Positions 54,387 through 63,768 of a DNA stretch of 64,000 bases are shown one piece after another. The stretch comes from Gemmatimonadota bacterium (lineage in GTDB: Bacteria > Gemmatimonadota > Gemmatimonadetes > Longimicrobiales > Gaopeijiaceae), in NCBI GenBank assembly GCA_030428885.1, contig JAUIEJ010000002.1:374501-438500 (forward strand). Direction: 5' to 3'. The position numbers and the translations under genes are program-made. The stretch's first letter is position 1; each line of letters opens with the position of its first letter. The notes under the pieces were generated by a model, which did no database searches, was not told the origin of the DNA, and was given only the letters and a program-made list of their open reading frames with translations.

Positions 54387-55085
54387 ATGGCACGGCGGAC
54401 GAGTCTGGTGACCGGAGGCACGGGGGGGCTGGGAACGGCCGTCGTGCGGGCCCTCCTCGCCCGGGGCGACCGGGTATGGGTGCCCTGGATCGTCGCCGAC
54501 GAGCGGGACCGCCTCGCGGCCACGGTCGACGCGGGATCCGCCCTCACCCTGGTGGAGGCCGACGTGACCGATCCCCGTCGCCTCGACGCCCTGGCCGGAC
54601 GCCTCGGCGACGAGGCCGGCGGCCTGGACGTGCTGTGCAATCTCGTCGGTGGATTCACCATGGCCCCCCTGGGCGACACCACCGACGACGACTGGGAGCG
54701 GATGATGGCCCTCAACGCCCGGAGCGTGTTCGCCGCGACCCGCGCCATGGCGCCGCTCCTGGCGTCCTCGGGGCGGGGGCGGGTGGTCAACGTCGCGGCG
54801 GCCCCGGCGGTGCACGGCGGGGGTGGCGGCATGGTGGCCTACACGGCTTCGAAAGGCGCCGTCGTAGCCCTGACCCGGGCCCTGGCCGACGAACTCGGCG
54901 ACGACGGCGTGAGCGTCAACGCCGTCGCCCCCACCACCATCGACACCGGCGCCAACCGCCGCGCCATGCCCGACGCGGACCGGAGTCGCTGGGTCACCCC
55001 CGAGGAGATCGCGTCGCTCCTGGTGTGGCTCACGGGCGACGACGCCCGCGTGGTGACGGGCAACGTGGTGGTGCTGGGGCGCTGA
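54387..55085 (+). CDS. Short-chain dehydrogenase/reductase family protein, catalytic Ser not seen
   Basis: 232 residues. The nucleotide motif is TGGTGGLG (9-16), with D59-V60 in EADVTDP and N110 (MALN) as usual. The active-site pair is Y152-x3-K156 (AYTASKG). The catalytic Ser, normally 13 residues before the Tyr, is Ala here (A139). The protein may be inactive, or a neighbouring residue may serve. An excellent ribosome site (AGGAGG) lies 8-13 bp before the ATG. The 134 bp before it hold no gene. Confidence 0.82.
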   Translation: MARRTSLVTGGTGGLGTAVVRALLARGDRVWVPWIVADERDRLAATVDAGSALTLVEADVTDPRRLDALAGRLGDEAGGLDVLCNLVGGFTMAPLGDTTDDDWERMMALNARSVFAATRAMAPLLASSGRGRVVNVAAAPAVHGGGGGMVAYTASKGAVVALTRALADELGDDGVSVNAVAPTTIDTGANRRAMPDADRSRWVTPEEIASLLVWLTGDDARVVTGNVVVLGR

Positions 55086-55159
55086 CGGCGGCTTCCTTGC
55101 GTCGACAGGTGTGGACGAATAGCGTGGCGGAACGCCTTCCCCACCCCGGGAGTCCACTC

Positions 55160-56392
55160 GTGCGCCATCGCCTCCACCCGCCCCTCGGCGTGGCCGTCAC
55201 GGCCGCCTGCGCCGCCCTCGTCGCCTGCGGAGGCGGACGGGAGTCCAGTCCCGACGACGACCCCTTCGCCCGCCCCCCGGCGGTCCTCCAGGGCCCCGAA
55301 CTCCGCATCGGGTCCGTGGACGACCCCGACTTCGCCTACACTCGGATCAGCGCCCTCCTTCCCCTGCCCGACGGCCGGGTCCTGAGTCTCCACCCCGAGG
55401 AGGCGATCCTGCGCCGCTGGACGGCGGAGGGGCGGCCCGACGGCACCATCGGGCGCCAGGGTGAGGGGCCCGGGGAATTCCAGCGCCCCTTCGGCCTGGG
55501 CGCCTTCGGGGACTCGGTCTGGGTGTTCGACCTCGGGGCGTACCGGGCGACCTACGTCGACGCCGAGGGCGCGCTCCTGGGCACGGCGACGCCCGGGGTC
55601 GACCTGGGCCTTTCCTCTCCCGATGCCCCACCCCCTCCCCGACCGACCACGCCCCTGCGGGACGGCACCTGGATCGGCCAGTCCCCCGCGTGGTCCCAGG
55701 CCATCGCCGAAGGCACCCTCACGGAGGTCCCCACCGTCCGCCTGTCCGCCGACGGAGCGGTCCTGGATACGATCTGGATCCAGGACTACCGGACCCAGGA
55801 TGTCCTGGCGCTCCTCCGCGAAACCGGAGGCACCTTCACCCGACAGCCGTTCGGCGACGGCTCCATGGGATTCCCCGGTCCGGACGACGTCTTCACCGTC
55901 CTGGATCGTCGGGTGAGCCCCACCGCGGCAGAGAGCGCATTCCACCTCACCCGGATCGCCCCCACCGGCGACACCGTGGCCCGGCGGACGGTGCCGTACG
56001 ATCCCGTGCCCCTCGATCCCGCGCGGGCCGACAGCGCGGCCGACGCCCAGGCGGCCGGCATGATCGAGTTCATGCAGCGGGTGTCTCCCGGGGCATCGGA
56101 GGCGTCGCTCGCCGCCGACCTCCGGGAGGCCATGTACGTGCCCCCGTTCGAGCCGTGGGTGCGCTCCATGAAGCTGACCCGGGAGGGGGGCGTCTGGCTG
56201 GAGCGCCAGAGCACCGACGGGTCCGGCACCGAGTGGTGGCGTTTCGACGGCGACCTGGAGCCCCGGGGGCGGGTCCGAACGCCCGAGGGTCTGACCGTGC
56301 TCGCCATCGACGGCGACGACGTGTGGGGGGTGGAACGGGACGAGTTCGACGTCGACTACATCGTGCGTTACCGCATCGCCGAGGGCGGCTGA
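55160..56392 (+). CDS. Six-bladed beta-propeller lipoprotein
   Basis: 410 residues from a GTG with GGGAG upstream. A lipobox LVAC puts the lipidated Cys at C23. The body has repeated beta strands with the pattern common in NHL-like propellers (GRQGEGPGEFQRPFGLGAFGDSVWVFDL). Several such lipoproteins occur in Gemmatimonadota, usually without known function. It lies 65 bp before the tricorn-like protease gene. Confidence 0.75.
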   Translation: MRHRLHPPLGVAVTAACAALVACGGGRESSPDDDPFARPPAVLQGPELRIGSVDDPDFAYTRISALLPLPDGRVLSLHPEEAILRRWTAEGRPDGTIGRQGEGPGEFQRPFGLGAFGDSVWVFDLGAYRATYVDAEGALLGTATPGVDLGLSSPDAPPPPRPTTPLRDGTWIGQSPAWSQAIAEGTLTEVPTVRLSADGAVLDTIWIQDYRTQDVLALLRETGGTFTRQPFGDGSMGFPGPDDVFTVLDRRVSPTAAESAFHLTRIAPTGDTVARRTVPYDPVPLDPARADSAADAQAAGMIEFMQRVSPGASEASLAADLREAMYVPPFEPWVRSMKLTREGGVWLERQSTDGSGTEWWRFDGDLEPRGRVRTPEGLTVLAIDGDDVWGVERDEFDVDYIVRYRIAEGG

Positions 56393-56457
56393 CCCCTTGC
56401 CCCCAGCCGGCGGCCGATGAACGGTGGGGCGAGCCCCACCCCATCGGAGTCCGCCCC

Positions 56458-59400
56458 ATGATCCGTCCCCTCGCCGCGGCCGCCCTCGGTCTCGCCCTCA
56501 TCGCCCCCGCCCTCTCCGCCCAGGGCAGTCGCTTCCTGAGGGAGCCCGACGTCGGCCCCGAGTCCATCGTCTTCGTCCACGCCAACGACCTCTGGACCGT
56601 GGGCCGGGACGGCGGCGACGCCAAACGTCTCACCAGCGACGTCGGGGCCGAGAGCGCCCCGGCGTTTTCGCCCGACGGACGCTGGATCGCCTTCTCCGGC
56701 GAGTACGGCGGGGACGTGGACGTCTACGTGGTGGCCGCCGAGGGCGGGCAGCCCCGGCGCCTCACCTGGCATCCCGCCGACGACGTGGTCCAGGGCTGGA
56801 CCCCCGACGGGCGGGTCCTCTTCCAGTCGGGTCGGGCCGGCCAGCCCACCCGACTGTGGCAGTTCTACACCGTCGACCCCGCCGGCGGCTTCCCCGTGGA
56901 CGTGGGAGCGCCCCAGGCCTTCGACGGCGAGATGAGCGACGACGGAGCCTGGCTCGCCTACCAGGAGATCGGCTTCTGGGACCCCGAATGGCGCAACCAC
57001 CGGGGCGGCCAGGCCCAGCCCGTCAGCGTGGTGTCCCTGGACACCTGGGAGCGGCGCACGCCGCCGTGGGAAGGGGAACGCCACATGACCCCGGTCTGGC
57101 TGGACGGCGTGGTCTACTACGTCTCGGAGCGGGACTGGGCCGCCAACGTCTGGTCGTGGGACCCGGCCACGGGTCAGGAGACCCAGCACACCTTCCACGC
57201 CGACTTCGACGTGAAGAGCCTGGGGGCGGGGCACGGGGTGGTGGTCTACGAGCAGGCCGGTCGGCTCCAGGAGTTGGACCCTTCGTCCGGGGAGACGCGC
57301 ACCATCGAGGTGCGGGTCCGGGCCGATCAGAATCAGGCTCGTCCCCGCTGGGAGGACGTGCCGTCGAACGGGCTCACCAATCCCCGGCTGTCGCCCACCG
57401 GCAAACGGGCTCTCTTCGAACACCGGGGGGAGATCTTCACGGTGCCCGTGGAGAACGGGAGCTGGCGCAACATCACCCACTCCCCCGGGACCGCGGACCG
57501 GCACCCCGTCTGGTCGCCCGACGGGTCGCACATCGCCTGGTTCAGCGACGAGGGCGGCGAGTACGGACTCGTGGTGGCGGATCAGGACGGACGGAACGCC
57601 CGTCGGGTGGCGCTGGAGAACCCGTCGTTCTACTTCGTGCCCGCCTGGTCGCCCGACGGCACTCGCCTGGCCTTCACCGACACCGACTACCGGCTTCTGG
57701 TGCTCGACGTCGAATCCGGGGCCGTGACCCACGCCGACACCGACCGGTTCGCCCACCCGGAACGCTCGCTCAATCCCGTGTGGTCGCCGGACTCGCGCTG
57801 GATCGCCTACGCCCGGCGCCTGGACAACCAGTTGCGGGCCATCTTCGTCTACGACACGGCGTCGGGCGAGACCCACCCCGTCACCGACGGCATGGCCGAC
57901 GCCGTCAGCCCCGTCTGGGATGCGTCGGGGGACTACCTCTGGTTCCTGGCCAGCACCGACTACGGGCTCAACACGGGCTGGCTCGACATGACGTCGTTCG
58001 ACCGCCCCGTGACCCGGGCCCTCTACCTGGCGCTTCTCGGCGACGACACCCCCTCCCCCTTCCTGCCCCGGAGCGACGAGGAGCCGGTGGAGGGCGACGC
58101 GGACGCGCCGGCCTCCGCGCCGGCGGACGGCGACGGCGACGTCCCCCCCGTCACCATCGACTTCGACGGCCTGGCCGAGCGGATCCTCGACGCGCCCGGC
58201 ATGCCCGTGCGCAACCACCTGGGCCTGGTGGAGGGTCCCGCCGGACACGTCTTCGTGCTCGAGAGTCCGGCGGGGGGAGGGGGGCTGACGCTGCACCGCT
58301 ACGCCGTGGACGACGCCGAGGCCACCTCCTTCCTGGAGGGGGTGAACGGCGCCGTGGCCTCCCACGACCGCTCGACGCTGCTGATCCGCGACGGGTCGGC
58401 GTGGTCGGTGGTGGGGACGGCGGGCGGACCCCCCGGCAACGGAGGGGATCGCCTCGACGTCGGCGGTCTGCGGGTGCGGGTCGACCCCCGGGCCGAGTGG
58501 GCCCAGATGCTTCGCGACGGTTGGCGGTTCATGCGGGACTTCCTGTACGTGGACAACGTGCACGGCGCCCCGTGGAACGACGTGTGGGACTGGTACTCGG
58601 CGTGGCTCCCCGACGTGCAGCACCGGAGCGATTTCAACCAGCTCCTGGACATGGTGTCGGGAGAGGTGGCGGTGGGCCACTCGTACGTGCGGGGCGGCGA
58701 CTATCCGGATCTCGACAACCCCCGGACGGGGCTCCTGGGCGCCGACCTGGAGGAGGTGGACGGGGCGTACCGCATCGCCCGCATCTATTCCGGTGAGGGC
58801 TGGACGCCGGGCCTCACGGGGCCCTTGTCCCTCCCGGGGCTCCCCGTATCGGAGGGGGATTGGCTCCTGGCCATCGAGGGCCAGGACCTCCGTGCCCCCA
58901 CCAATCCATATGCGCTCCTGGAGGGCACCGCCGGCCGCACGGTGGTGCTCACGGTGGCCGACGCCCCCGACGGCACCGGCGCCCGGGACGTGGTGGTGGA
59001 GGCCACGGGGAGCGAGTCCCAGCTCCGGACCTGGGCCTGGGTCGCCGAAAACCAGCGCCGGGTGGACGAGCTCAGCGATGGGCGCCTGGCCTACGTCTGG
59101 CTGCCCAACACGGGTCAGGGCGGCTACACCTACTTCAACCGCATGTATTTCGCCCAGCAGGACCGGGCCGGCGCGGTCATCGACGAGCGCAACAACGGAG
59201 GCGGCTCGGCGGCGGACTACATCGTCGAGGTCCTGGACCGTGAGCTCACGGGCTACTTCAACTCCCGGGCGGCCGATCGGCGGCCGTTCACCCAGCCCAT
59301 GGCGGGGTTGTGGGGGCCGAAGGTGATGGTCATCAACGGGCGCGCCGGATCGGGCGGCGACCTCCTGCCCTATCTCTTCCGCTTCAAGGGCATCGGACCC

Positions 59401-59721
59401 CTGGTGGGCACCCGCACGTGGGGCGGACTGGTGGGCACCTGGGACACCCCGCCGCTCCTGGACGGCGGACGGTTCGTGGCCCCCCGAGGCGGGTTCTTCG
59501 ACGTGGACGGCGAGTGGGCGGTGGAAGCCGAGGGCGTGGCCCCCGACATCGAGGTGCGCAACGACCCGGCCGAGGTCCGGGCCGGGGGCGATCCCCAGCT
59601 CGAGGCCGCGGTGGCCGAGGCGCTGCGCCTGCTCGAAACCGAGGCCGTGGAACTCCGAGCCGAGCCGGCTCCGCCGATCCGCTGGCGGCGCCCCGACCGG
59701 CGCGGAGGGGGCGGCGGCTGA
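56458..59721 (+). CDS. Secreted tricorn-type S41 serine protease
   Basis: 1087 residues. A signal peptide (1-21, ending PALSAQG) precedes a TolB-like beta-propeller with many SPDG-type motifs, a second propeller part, then a PDZ-like region (near 790-860) and the S41 catalytic domain. The Ser nucleophile is in NGRAGSGGD at S965 and a candidate His is H741 (VGHSYVRG). An acidic linker rich in Asp, Ala and Pro lies near residues 540-570. It probably degrades peptides in the periplasm or outside. The C-terminal tail is Arg/Gly-rich. Confidence 0.9.
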   Translation: MIRPLAAAALGLALIAPALSAQGSRFLREPDVGPESIVFVHANDLWTVGRDGGDAKRLTSDVGAESAPAFSPDGRWIAFSGEYGGDVDVYVVAAEGGQPRRLTWHPADDVVQGWTPDGRVLFQSGRAGQPTRLWQFYTVDPAGGFPVDVGAPQAFDGEMSDDGAWLAYQEIGFWDPEWRNHRGGQAQPVSVVSLDTWERRTPPWEGERHMTPVWLDGVVYYVSERDWAANVWSWDPATGQETQHTFHADFDVKSLGAGHGVVVYEQAGRLQELDPSSGETRTIEVRVRADQNQARPRWEDVPSNGLTNPRLSPTGKRALFEHRGEIFTVPVENGSWRNITHSPGTADRHPVWSPDGSHIAWFSDEGGEYGLVVADQDGRNARRVALENPSFYFVPAWSPDGTRLAFTDTDYRLLVLDVESGAVTHADTDRFAHPERSLNPVWSPDSRWIAYARRLDNQLRAIFVYDTASGETHPVTDGMADAVSPVWDASGDYLWFLASTDYGLNTGWLDMTSFDRPVTRALYLALLGDDTPSPFLPRSDEEPVEGDADAPASAPADGDGDVPPVTIDFDGLAERILDAPGMPVRNHLGLVEGPAGHVFVLESPAGGGGLTLHRYAVDDAEATSFLEGVNGAVASHDRSTLLIRDGSAWSVVGTAGGPPGNGGDRLDVGGLRVRVDPRAEWAQMLRDGWRFMRDFLYVDNVHGAPWNDVWDWYSAWLPDVQHRSDFNQLLDMVSGEVAVGHSYVRGGDYPDLDNPRTGLLGADLEEVDGAYRIARIYSGEGWTPGLTGPLSLPGLPVSEGDWLLAIEGQDLRAPTNPYALLEGTAGRTVVLTVADAPDGTGARDVVVEATGSESQLRTWAWVAENQRRVDELSDGRLAYVWLPNTGQGGYTYFNRMYFAQQDRAGAVIDERNNGGGSAADYIVEVLDRELTGYFNSRAADRRPFTQPMAGLWGPKVMVINGRAGSGGDLLPYLFRFKGIGPLVGTRTWGGLVGTWDTPPLLDGGRFVAPRGGFFDVDGEWAVEAEGVAPDIEVRNDPAEVRAGGDPQLEAAVAEALRLLETEAVELRAEPAPPIRWRRPDRRGGGGG

Positions 59722-59737
59722 CGGGATGTCCGATTTC

Positions 59738-59771
59738 GGAAGCATTCGACGCCACCTGATCGAACGCTTCC
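59738..59771 (+). other. Inverted repeat after the protease gene
   Basis: GGAAGCATTCGA (59738-59749) and TCGAACGCTTCC (59760-59771) match in 11 of 12 positions with a 10-nt loop. It lies between the protease stop and the next ATG with no T run, so a terminator, leader structure or protein-binding site are all possible. Confidence 0.4.
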
Positions 59772-59787
59772 CCAACCGGAGACTCCC

Positions 59788-60429
59788 ATGCACCCCGCCC
59801 TGCGTGTCGCCACCGTCGCCGCCGGCCTCCTCCTCGCCGGCGGCACGGCCCTCGAAGCCCAGGTCGTGTCCGGGGCGCGCCTCGTGCGCCCCGGATCCGC
59901 GACTCCATCGTCCGAACTCACCTGGACCGTGCAGGGGGGCTGGCGCGGCCCCACGGGCTTTCCGGGAGAGTCCCAGCAGACGTGGACGGCCGACTCCGAC
60001 TGGGCCCTCACCTCCATGAACTGGCGGGAGCGCAACGACGACCCGGTCTGGTTCGAGTTCGTGGGTCGACAGGTGTGCGCCGACACCTCCTGTGCCTACT
60101 CCATGCTGCACCGGTACTCCCTGAGCGGCGGCAATCTGATCTCCCAGAGGAGCGTCCCGACCGGCGACGAGCACTACGCCACCTCGCTGGCCGTCTGCAC
60201 GTCGGGCAGCGGCAAGATCAAGGGCGTGCGCCTCTGGTACGCCCGGATCCGGGCCGACCGCACCCTGGAGCGGGCGTCCCAGCCCAACACCTTCCAGCGC
60301 ACCAACTGCAGCAACTGGCACGCGGCCCAGCAGTGCGGAGCCCGGCAGGTGATCGTGGGCATCCGGGCCCACTACACCCAGCAGAAGGGCTACACGGGCC
60401 TCTCGATCCGGTGCGGGCGCATCGCCTGA
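59788..60429 (+). CDS. Secreted six-cysteine protein of unknown function
   Basis: 213 residues. A signal peptide (1-24, ending ALEAQ) precedes a mostly beta-rich body. Six Cys residues (in RQVCADTSCAYS, AVCTSG, NCSNW, QCGARQ and IRCGRI) could form three disulfides. The tail QCGARQVIVGIRAHYT and GYTGLSIRCGRI resembles short repeats in various secreted proteins that read C-x-x-x-Q-V-V-x-G-[IL]-R. No catalytic motif or family name was recognised. It lies 66 bp after the protease gene on the same strand. Confidence 0.65.
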   Translation: MHPALRVATVAAGLLLAGGTALEAQVVSGARLVRPGSATPSSELTWTVQGGWRGPTGFPGESQQTWTADSDWALTSMNWRERNDDPVWFEFVGRQVCADTSCAYSMLHRYSLSGGNLISQRSVPTGDEHYATSLAVCTSGSGKIKGVRLWYARIRADRTLERASQPNTFQRTNCSNWHAAQQCGARQVIVGIRAHYTQQKGYTGLSIRCGRIA

Positions 60430-60506
60430 CGCGACGAGGACGGTGATCCCCCGGGGGGCCGCGGCACGCGTGCCCCTTCGAACGGCACTCGTGCACGGGG
60501 GACTCC

Positions 60507-60950
60507 ATGACGGTCTATCGATACGGCTGGCTCGCCTGGGTGTGGCGTCTGATGGGGATCGCCGCCCTGGCCGCGGTGGGATTCCTGGCCGCCATGGCGG
60601 TGAAGTTCGGAAGTTGGAGCTTCGCCGCCATGGCGCTGCCCCTGGCCCTCCCGCTGGTCCTCCTGCCCATGGTGGCCACGCGGGTCGAGGTGGAGGGCGA
60701 CACCGTGCGGGTAGCCACCCTGGCGTTTCTCACCCGCGTCGTGGATCGCCGCGCCCTGGGCCGACCCCGGGCGCGGCGCAAGGCCACGGCCCTCCTGACC
60801 CGGGTCCACGCCCCCCGGATCTGGGTGCCGGTGCGGGGCGGACTTCCCATCTATCTCGACCTCCTGGCCGACGTCCCCGACCCCCCGGCCTTCCGTCGGG
60901 TGTTTCCCCTGCCCCGGGACATGGCCCGGAACCTCGGCAGCGACCCGTGA
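60507..60950 (+). CDS. Small membrane protein, possibly PH-like domain
   Basis: 147 residues. Two adjacent hydrophobic helices (about 8-30 and 36-54) are followed by a beta-rich region (ATRVEVEGDTVRVATLAFLTRVVDR) that could be a bacterial PH-like domain. No motif was recognised. The ATG at 60507 is preceded by a weak GGGGG-type site. Confidence 0.6.
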   Translation: MTVYRYGWLAWVWRLMGIAALAAVGFLAAMAVKFGSWSFAAMALPLALPLVLLPMVATRVEVEGDTVRVATLAFLTRVVDRRALGRPRARRKATALLTRVHAPRIWVPVRGGLPIYLDLLADVPDPPAFRRVFPLPRDMARNLGSDP

Positions 60951-61056
60951 TTTCCCCGCACCACGTGCCGGGCATTCCCCGACATGCATGGAGCCCCCGG
61001 TGGATACAGACTGGACGAGGAGTTCGTGCGTCCACCTCGCGTCCCGGAGGTTTCCC

Positions 61057-63768
61057 GTGGAGAAGTACGTCTACCTGTTCTCGGAACTCGACGAAGCCGA
61101 AGCCGCCGTGGACGGCGATTGGGATGCGGTTCGGGGACTGCTGGGAGGCAAGGGGGCGAACCTCGGCGACATGACGCGGCTGGGCGTGCCCGTGCCCCCG
61201 GGGTTCACGGTGACGACCCGGGGATGCAACGCCTTCCTGGAGAGCAACGGGTCGTTTCCCGACGGACTCTGGGAGCAGGCCACCGCCGCGGTGGCGGCCC
61301 TGGAACGGGCCGTGGACCGGGGCTTCGGCGACCCGGAACGCCCCCTCCTCGTGTCGTGCCGCTCCGGCGCCAAGTTCTCCATGCCGGGCATGATGGACAC
61401 GGTGCTCAACATCGGCCTCAACGACGACGTGGTGGAGGGCATCGCCCGCCTCACCGACGATCGGCGCTTCGCCCTCGATCTCTATCGTCGACTGCTCCAG
61501 ATGTTCGGCTCGGTGGTACTTCGGATCCCCGACGACGCCTTCGAGTCGGTCATCGAGCAGCACCGCCGGGAGGCCGGGGTGAAGGGCGACGGCGAGCTGA
61601 GCGCCTCGGCGTGGGAAGCGGTGGTGGCCCGGTTCAAGGAGATCGTGCGGATCCATACCGGCCGGGACTTTCCCGCCGACCCGTGGGAGCAGTTGCGGAT
61701 GGCCACCGAGGCGGTCTTCCGGAGCTGGGACGGCAAACGGGCCCGGGACTACCGGGACGCGGCCGGCATCGACCACGATCTGGGCACGGCGGTGAACGTC
61801 CAGACCATGGTCTACGGCAACATCGGCGACAACTCGGCCACGGGCGTCTGCATGTCCCGCAACGGCACCACGGGTGAAAAGGTGCTGGAGGGCGACTTCC
61901 TGGAGAACGCCCAGGGCGAAGACGTGGTGGCGGGAATCCGGGCCACCAGCCCCCTGGCGGTGCTGGGCGATCGCCATCCCGACCTCTACGCCGAGCTGGA
62001 GACCATCGCCCGGTCGCTGGAGAAGCACTACCGCAACATGCAGGACCTGGAGTTCACCATCGACCGGGGCCACCTGTGGGTGCTCCAGACCCGGGACGGC
62101 AAGCGCACCGCCGAAGCCGAAGTGCGCATCGCCGTGGAGATGGCCGAAGAGGGACTCATCACCCGCCAGGAGGCCCTGACGCGGGTGTCGCCCGCCCAGG
62201 TGGACGTCTTTCTCCATCCGAGGTTCGACCCCGAGGCCATGGACGGCGCCGAGCCCCTCTGCACGGGGCTGGACGTCTCGCCCGGGGCCGCGGTGGGCAT
62301 GGCGGTCTTCGACTCCGACGTGGCGGAGCGGTGGGCCGCCGAGGGCAAACCGGTGATCCTGGTCCGCCCCGACACCAAACCCGACGACGTCCACGGCATG
62401 CTGGCGTCCCGGGGGATCCTCACCACCCGGGGCGGACGCACCAGCCACGCCGCCCTGGTGGCGCGCCAGTTCGGGAAACCCGCCGTGGTGGGGGTTTCGG
62501 AGCTGGAGATCGACCTGGTGGTGGGCGAGGCCCACATCGGCGACTCGGTGATCCGGGAGGGCGACTGGCTCTCCATCGACGGCACCCGGGGGGAGGTATT
62601 CACGGGTGAACTCCCCACCGTGGTGGCCGACCTCGACAACCCGTTCCTCAACCGGCTCCTGGAGTGGGCCGACCAGGAGCGGCGCCTGGGGGTGCGGGCC
62701 AACGCCGACTATCCCCGGGACGCCGAGCGGGCCCGGAAGAACGGGGCCGAGGGCATCGGACTGTGCCGCACCGAGCACATGTTCTTCGAGACCGACCGCC
62801 TGCCCATCGTGCAGCGCATGATCATGGCCGACGCCCCCACGGACCGGGAGGCCGCCATCACCGAACTGCTCCCCCTCCAGCGGGGCGACTTCGCCGGGCT
62901 CTTCGGGGCCATGGACGGGCTGCCGGTGATCGTGCGCCTCATCGACCCCCCGCTCCACGAGTTCCTCCCCGCCCACGGAGAGCTCCTCTCGCAGATCGCC
63001 GACCTGAAGGTCCGGCTCCAGCACGTGGCCACCCTGGACGAGATCGATGCCCTCCTGGAGCAGCTCCGGGAGAAGGAGCGGGTGCGGGAGCGGGTCGAGC
63101 AGCTCCACGAGGAAAACCCCATGCTGGGGACCCGGGGCGTCCGCCTGGGCATGCTGATTCCCGACCTCGTCCGCATGCAGGTCCGGGCGGTGTTCGAGGC
63201 GGCCTGCCGTTGCGCCGCCGACGGCGTGGCCGTACACCCCGAGATCATGATTCCCCTGGTGAGCCACGTGAACGAACTCCGCACCATGCGGTCCATCCTC
63301 GAGGCCGAGGCCCGGACCGTCATGGACGAAACGGGCGTGGAGATTCCGTATCGCTTCGGCACCATGATCGAGATCCCCCGGGCGGCCCTCACGGCCGGGG
63401 AGATCGCCGAGGTGGCCGAGTTCTTCTCGTTCGGCACCAACGACCTCACCCAGACCACCTTCGGGATCTCCCGGGACGACGCCGAACAGGGGTTCCTGGT
63501 GGATTACCTCAACTCGGGGGTGCTCCCGGTCAATCCCTTCGCCACCCTGGACGAAGCCGGCGTGGGACAACTCATGGATTGGGCGGCCCGGGCGGGGCGC
63601 GAGGCGCGACCCGAGCTCGAGGTGGGCATCTGCGGGGAGCACGGCGGCGACCCCGAGAGCGTGGCCCTCTGCCACCGACTCGGCCTGGACTACGTGTCGT
63701 GCTCGCCGCTCCGGGTGCCCATCGCCCGTCTGGCCGCCGCTCAGGCCGCCATGGCCGACCCGTCGTGA
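61057..63768 (+). CDS. ppdK: Pyruvate phosphate dikinase
   Basis: 903 residues from the GTG at 61057, which follows CGGAGG at good spacing; an ATG at 60988 would add 23 residues outside the family. The nucleotide-binding half has GGKGANLGDM and SCRSGAKFSMPGMMDT. The swivelling His domain has TTRGGRTSHAALVAR with the phosphorylated His, and the PEP/pyruvate half has GLCRTEHMFF, SFGTNDLTQTTFG and GICGEHGG with the catalytic Cys. It reversibly makes PEP from pyruvate, ATP and Pi. It overlaps the next gene by 4 bp (GTGA). Confidence 0.95.
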   Translation: MEKYVYLFSELDEAEAAVDGDWDAVRGLLGGKGANLGDMTRLGVPVPPGFTVTTRGCNAFLESNGSFPDGLWEQATAAVAALERAVDRGFGDPERPLLVSCRSGAKFSMPGMMDTVLNIGLNDDVVEGIARLTDDRRFALDLYRRLLQMFGSVVLRIPDDAFESVIEQHRREAGVKGDGELSASAWEAVVARFKEIVRIHTGRDFPADPWEQLRMATEAVFRSWDGKRARDYRDAAGIDHDLGTAVNVQTMVYGNIGDNSATGVCMSRNGTTGEKVLEGDFLENAQGEDVVAGIRATSPLAVLGDRHPDLYAELETIARSLEKHYRNMQDLEFTIDRGHLWVLQTRDGKRTAEAEVRIAVEMAEEGLITRQEALTRVSPAQVDVFLHPRFDPEAMDGAEPLCTGLDVSPGAAVGMAVFDSDVAERWAAEGKPVILVRPDTKPDDVHGMLASRGILTTRGGRTSHAALVARQFGKPAVVGVSELEIDLVVGEAHIGDSVIREGDWLSIDGTRGEVFTGELPTVVADLDNPFLNRLLEWADQERRLGVRANADYPRDAERARKNGAEGIGLCRTEHMFFETDRLPIVQRMIMADAPTDREAAITELLPLQRGDFAGLFGAMDGLPVIVRLIDPPLHEFLPAHGELLSQIADLKVRLQHVATLDEIDALLEQLREKERVRERVEQLHEENPMLGTRGVRLGMLIPDLVRMQVRAVFEAACRCAADGVAVHPEIMIPLVSHVNELRTMRSILEAEARTVMDETGVEIPYRFGTMIEIPRAALTAGEIAEVAEFFSFGTNDLTQTTFGISRDDAEQGFLVDYLNSGVLPVNPFATLDEAGVGQLMDWAARAGREARPELEVGICGEHGGDPESVALCHRLGLDYVSCSPLRVPIARLAAAQAAMADPS

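Noticed and set aside
56368-60372. A 1334-codon open frame on the minus strand
   Set aside because: It lies opposite the tricorn-like protease and the six-Cys gene, is rich in His, Gly, Pro and Val, and shows no domain. High GC makes long antisense frames common.
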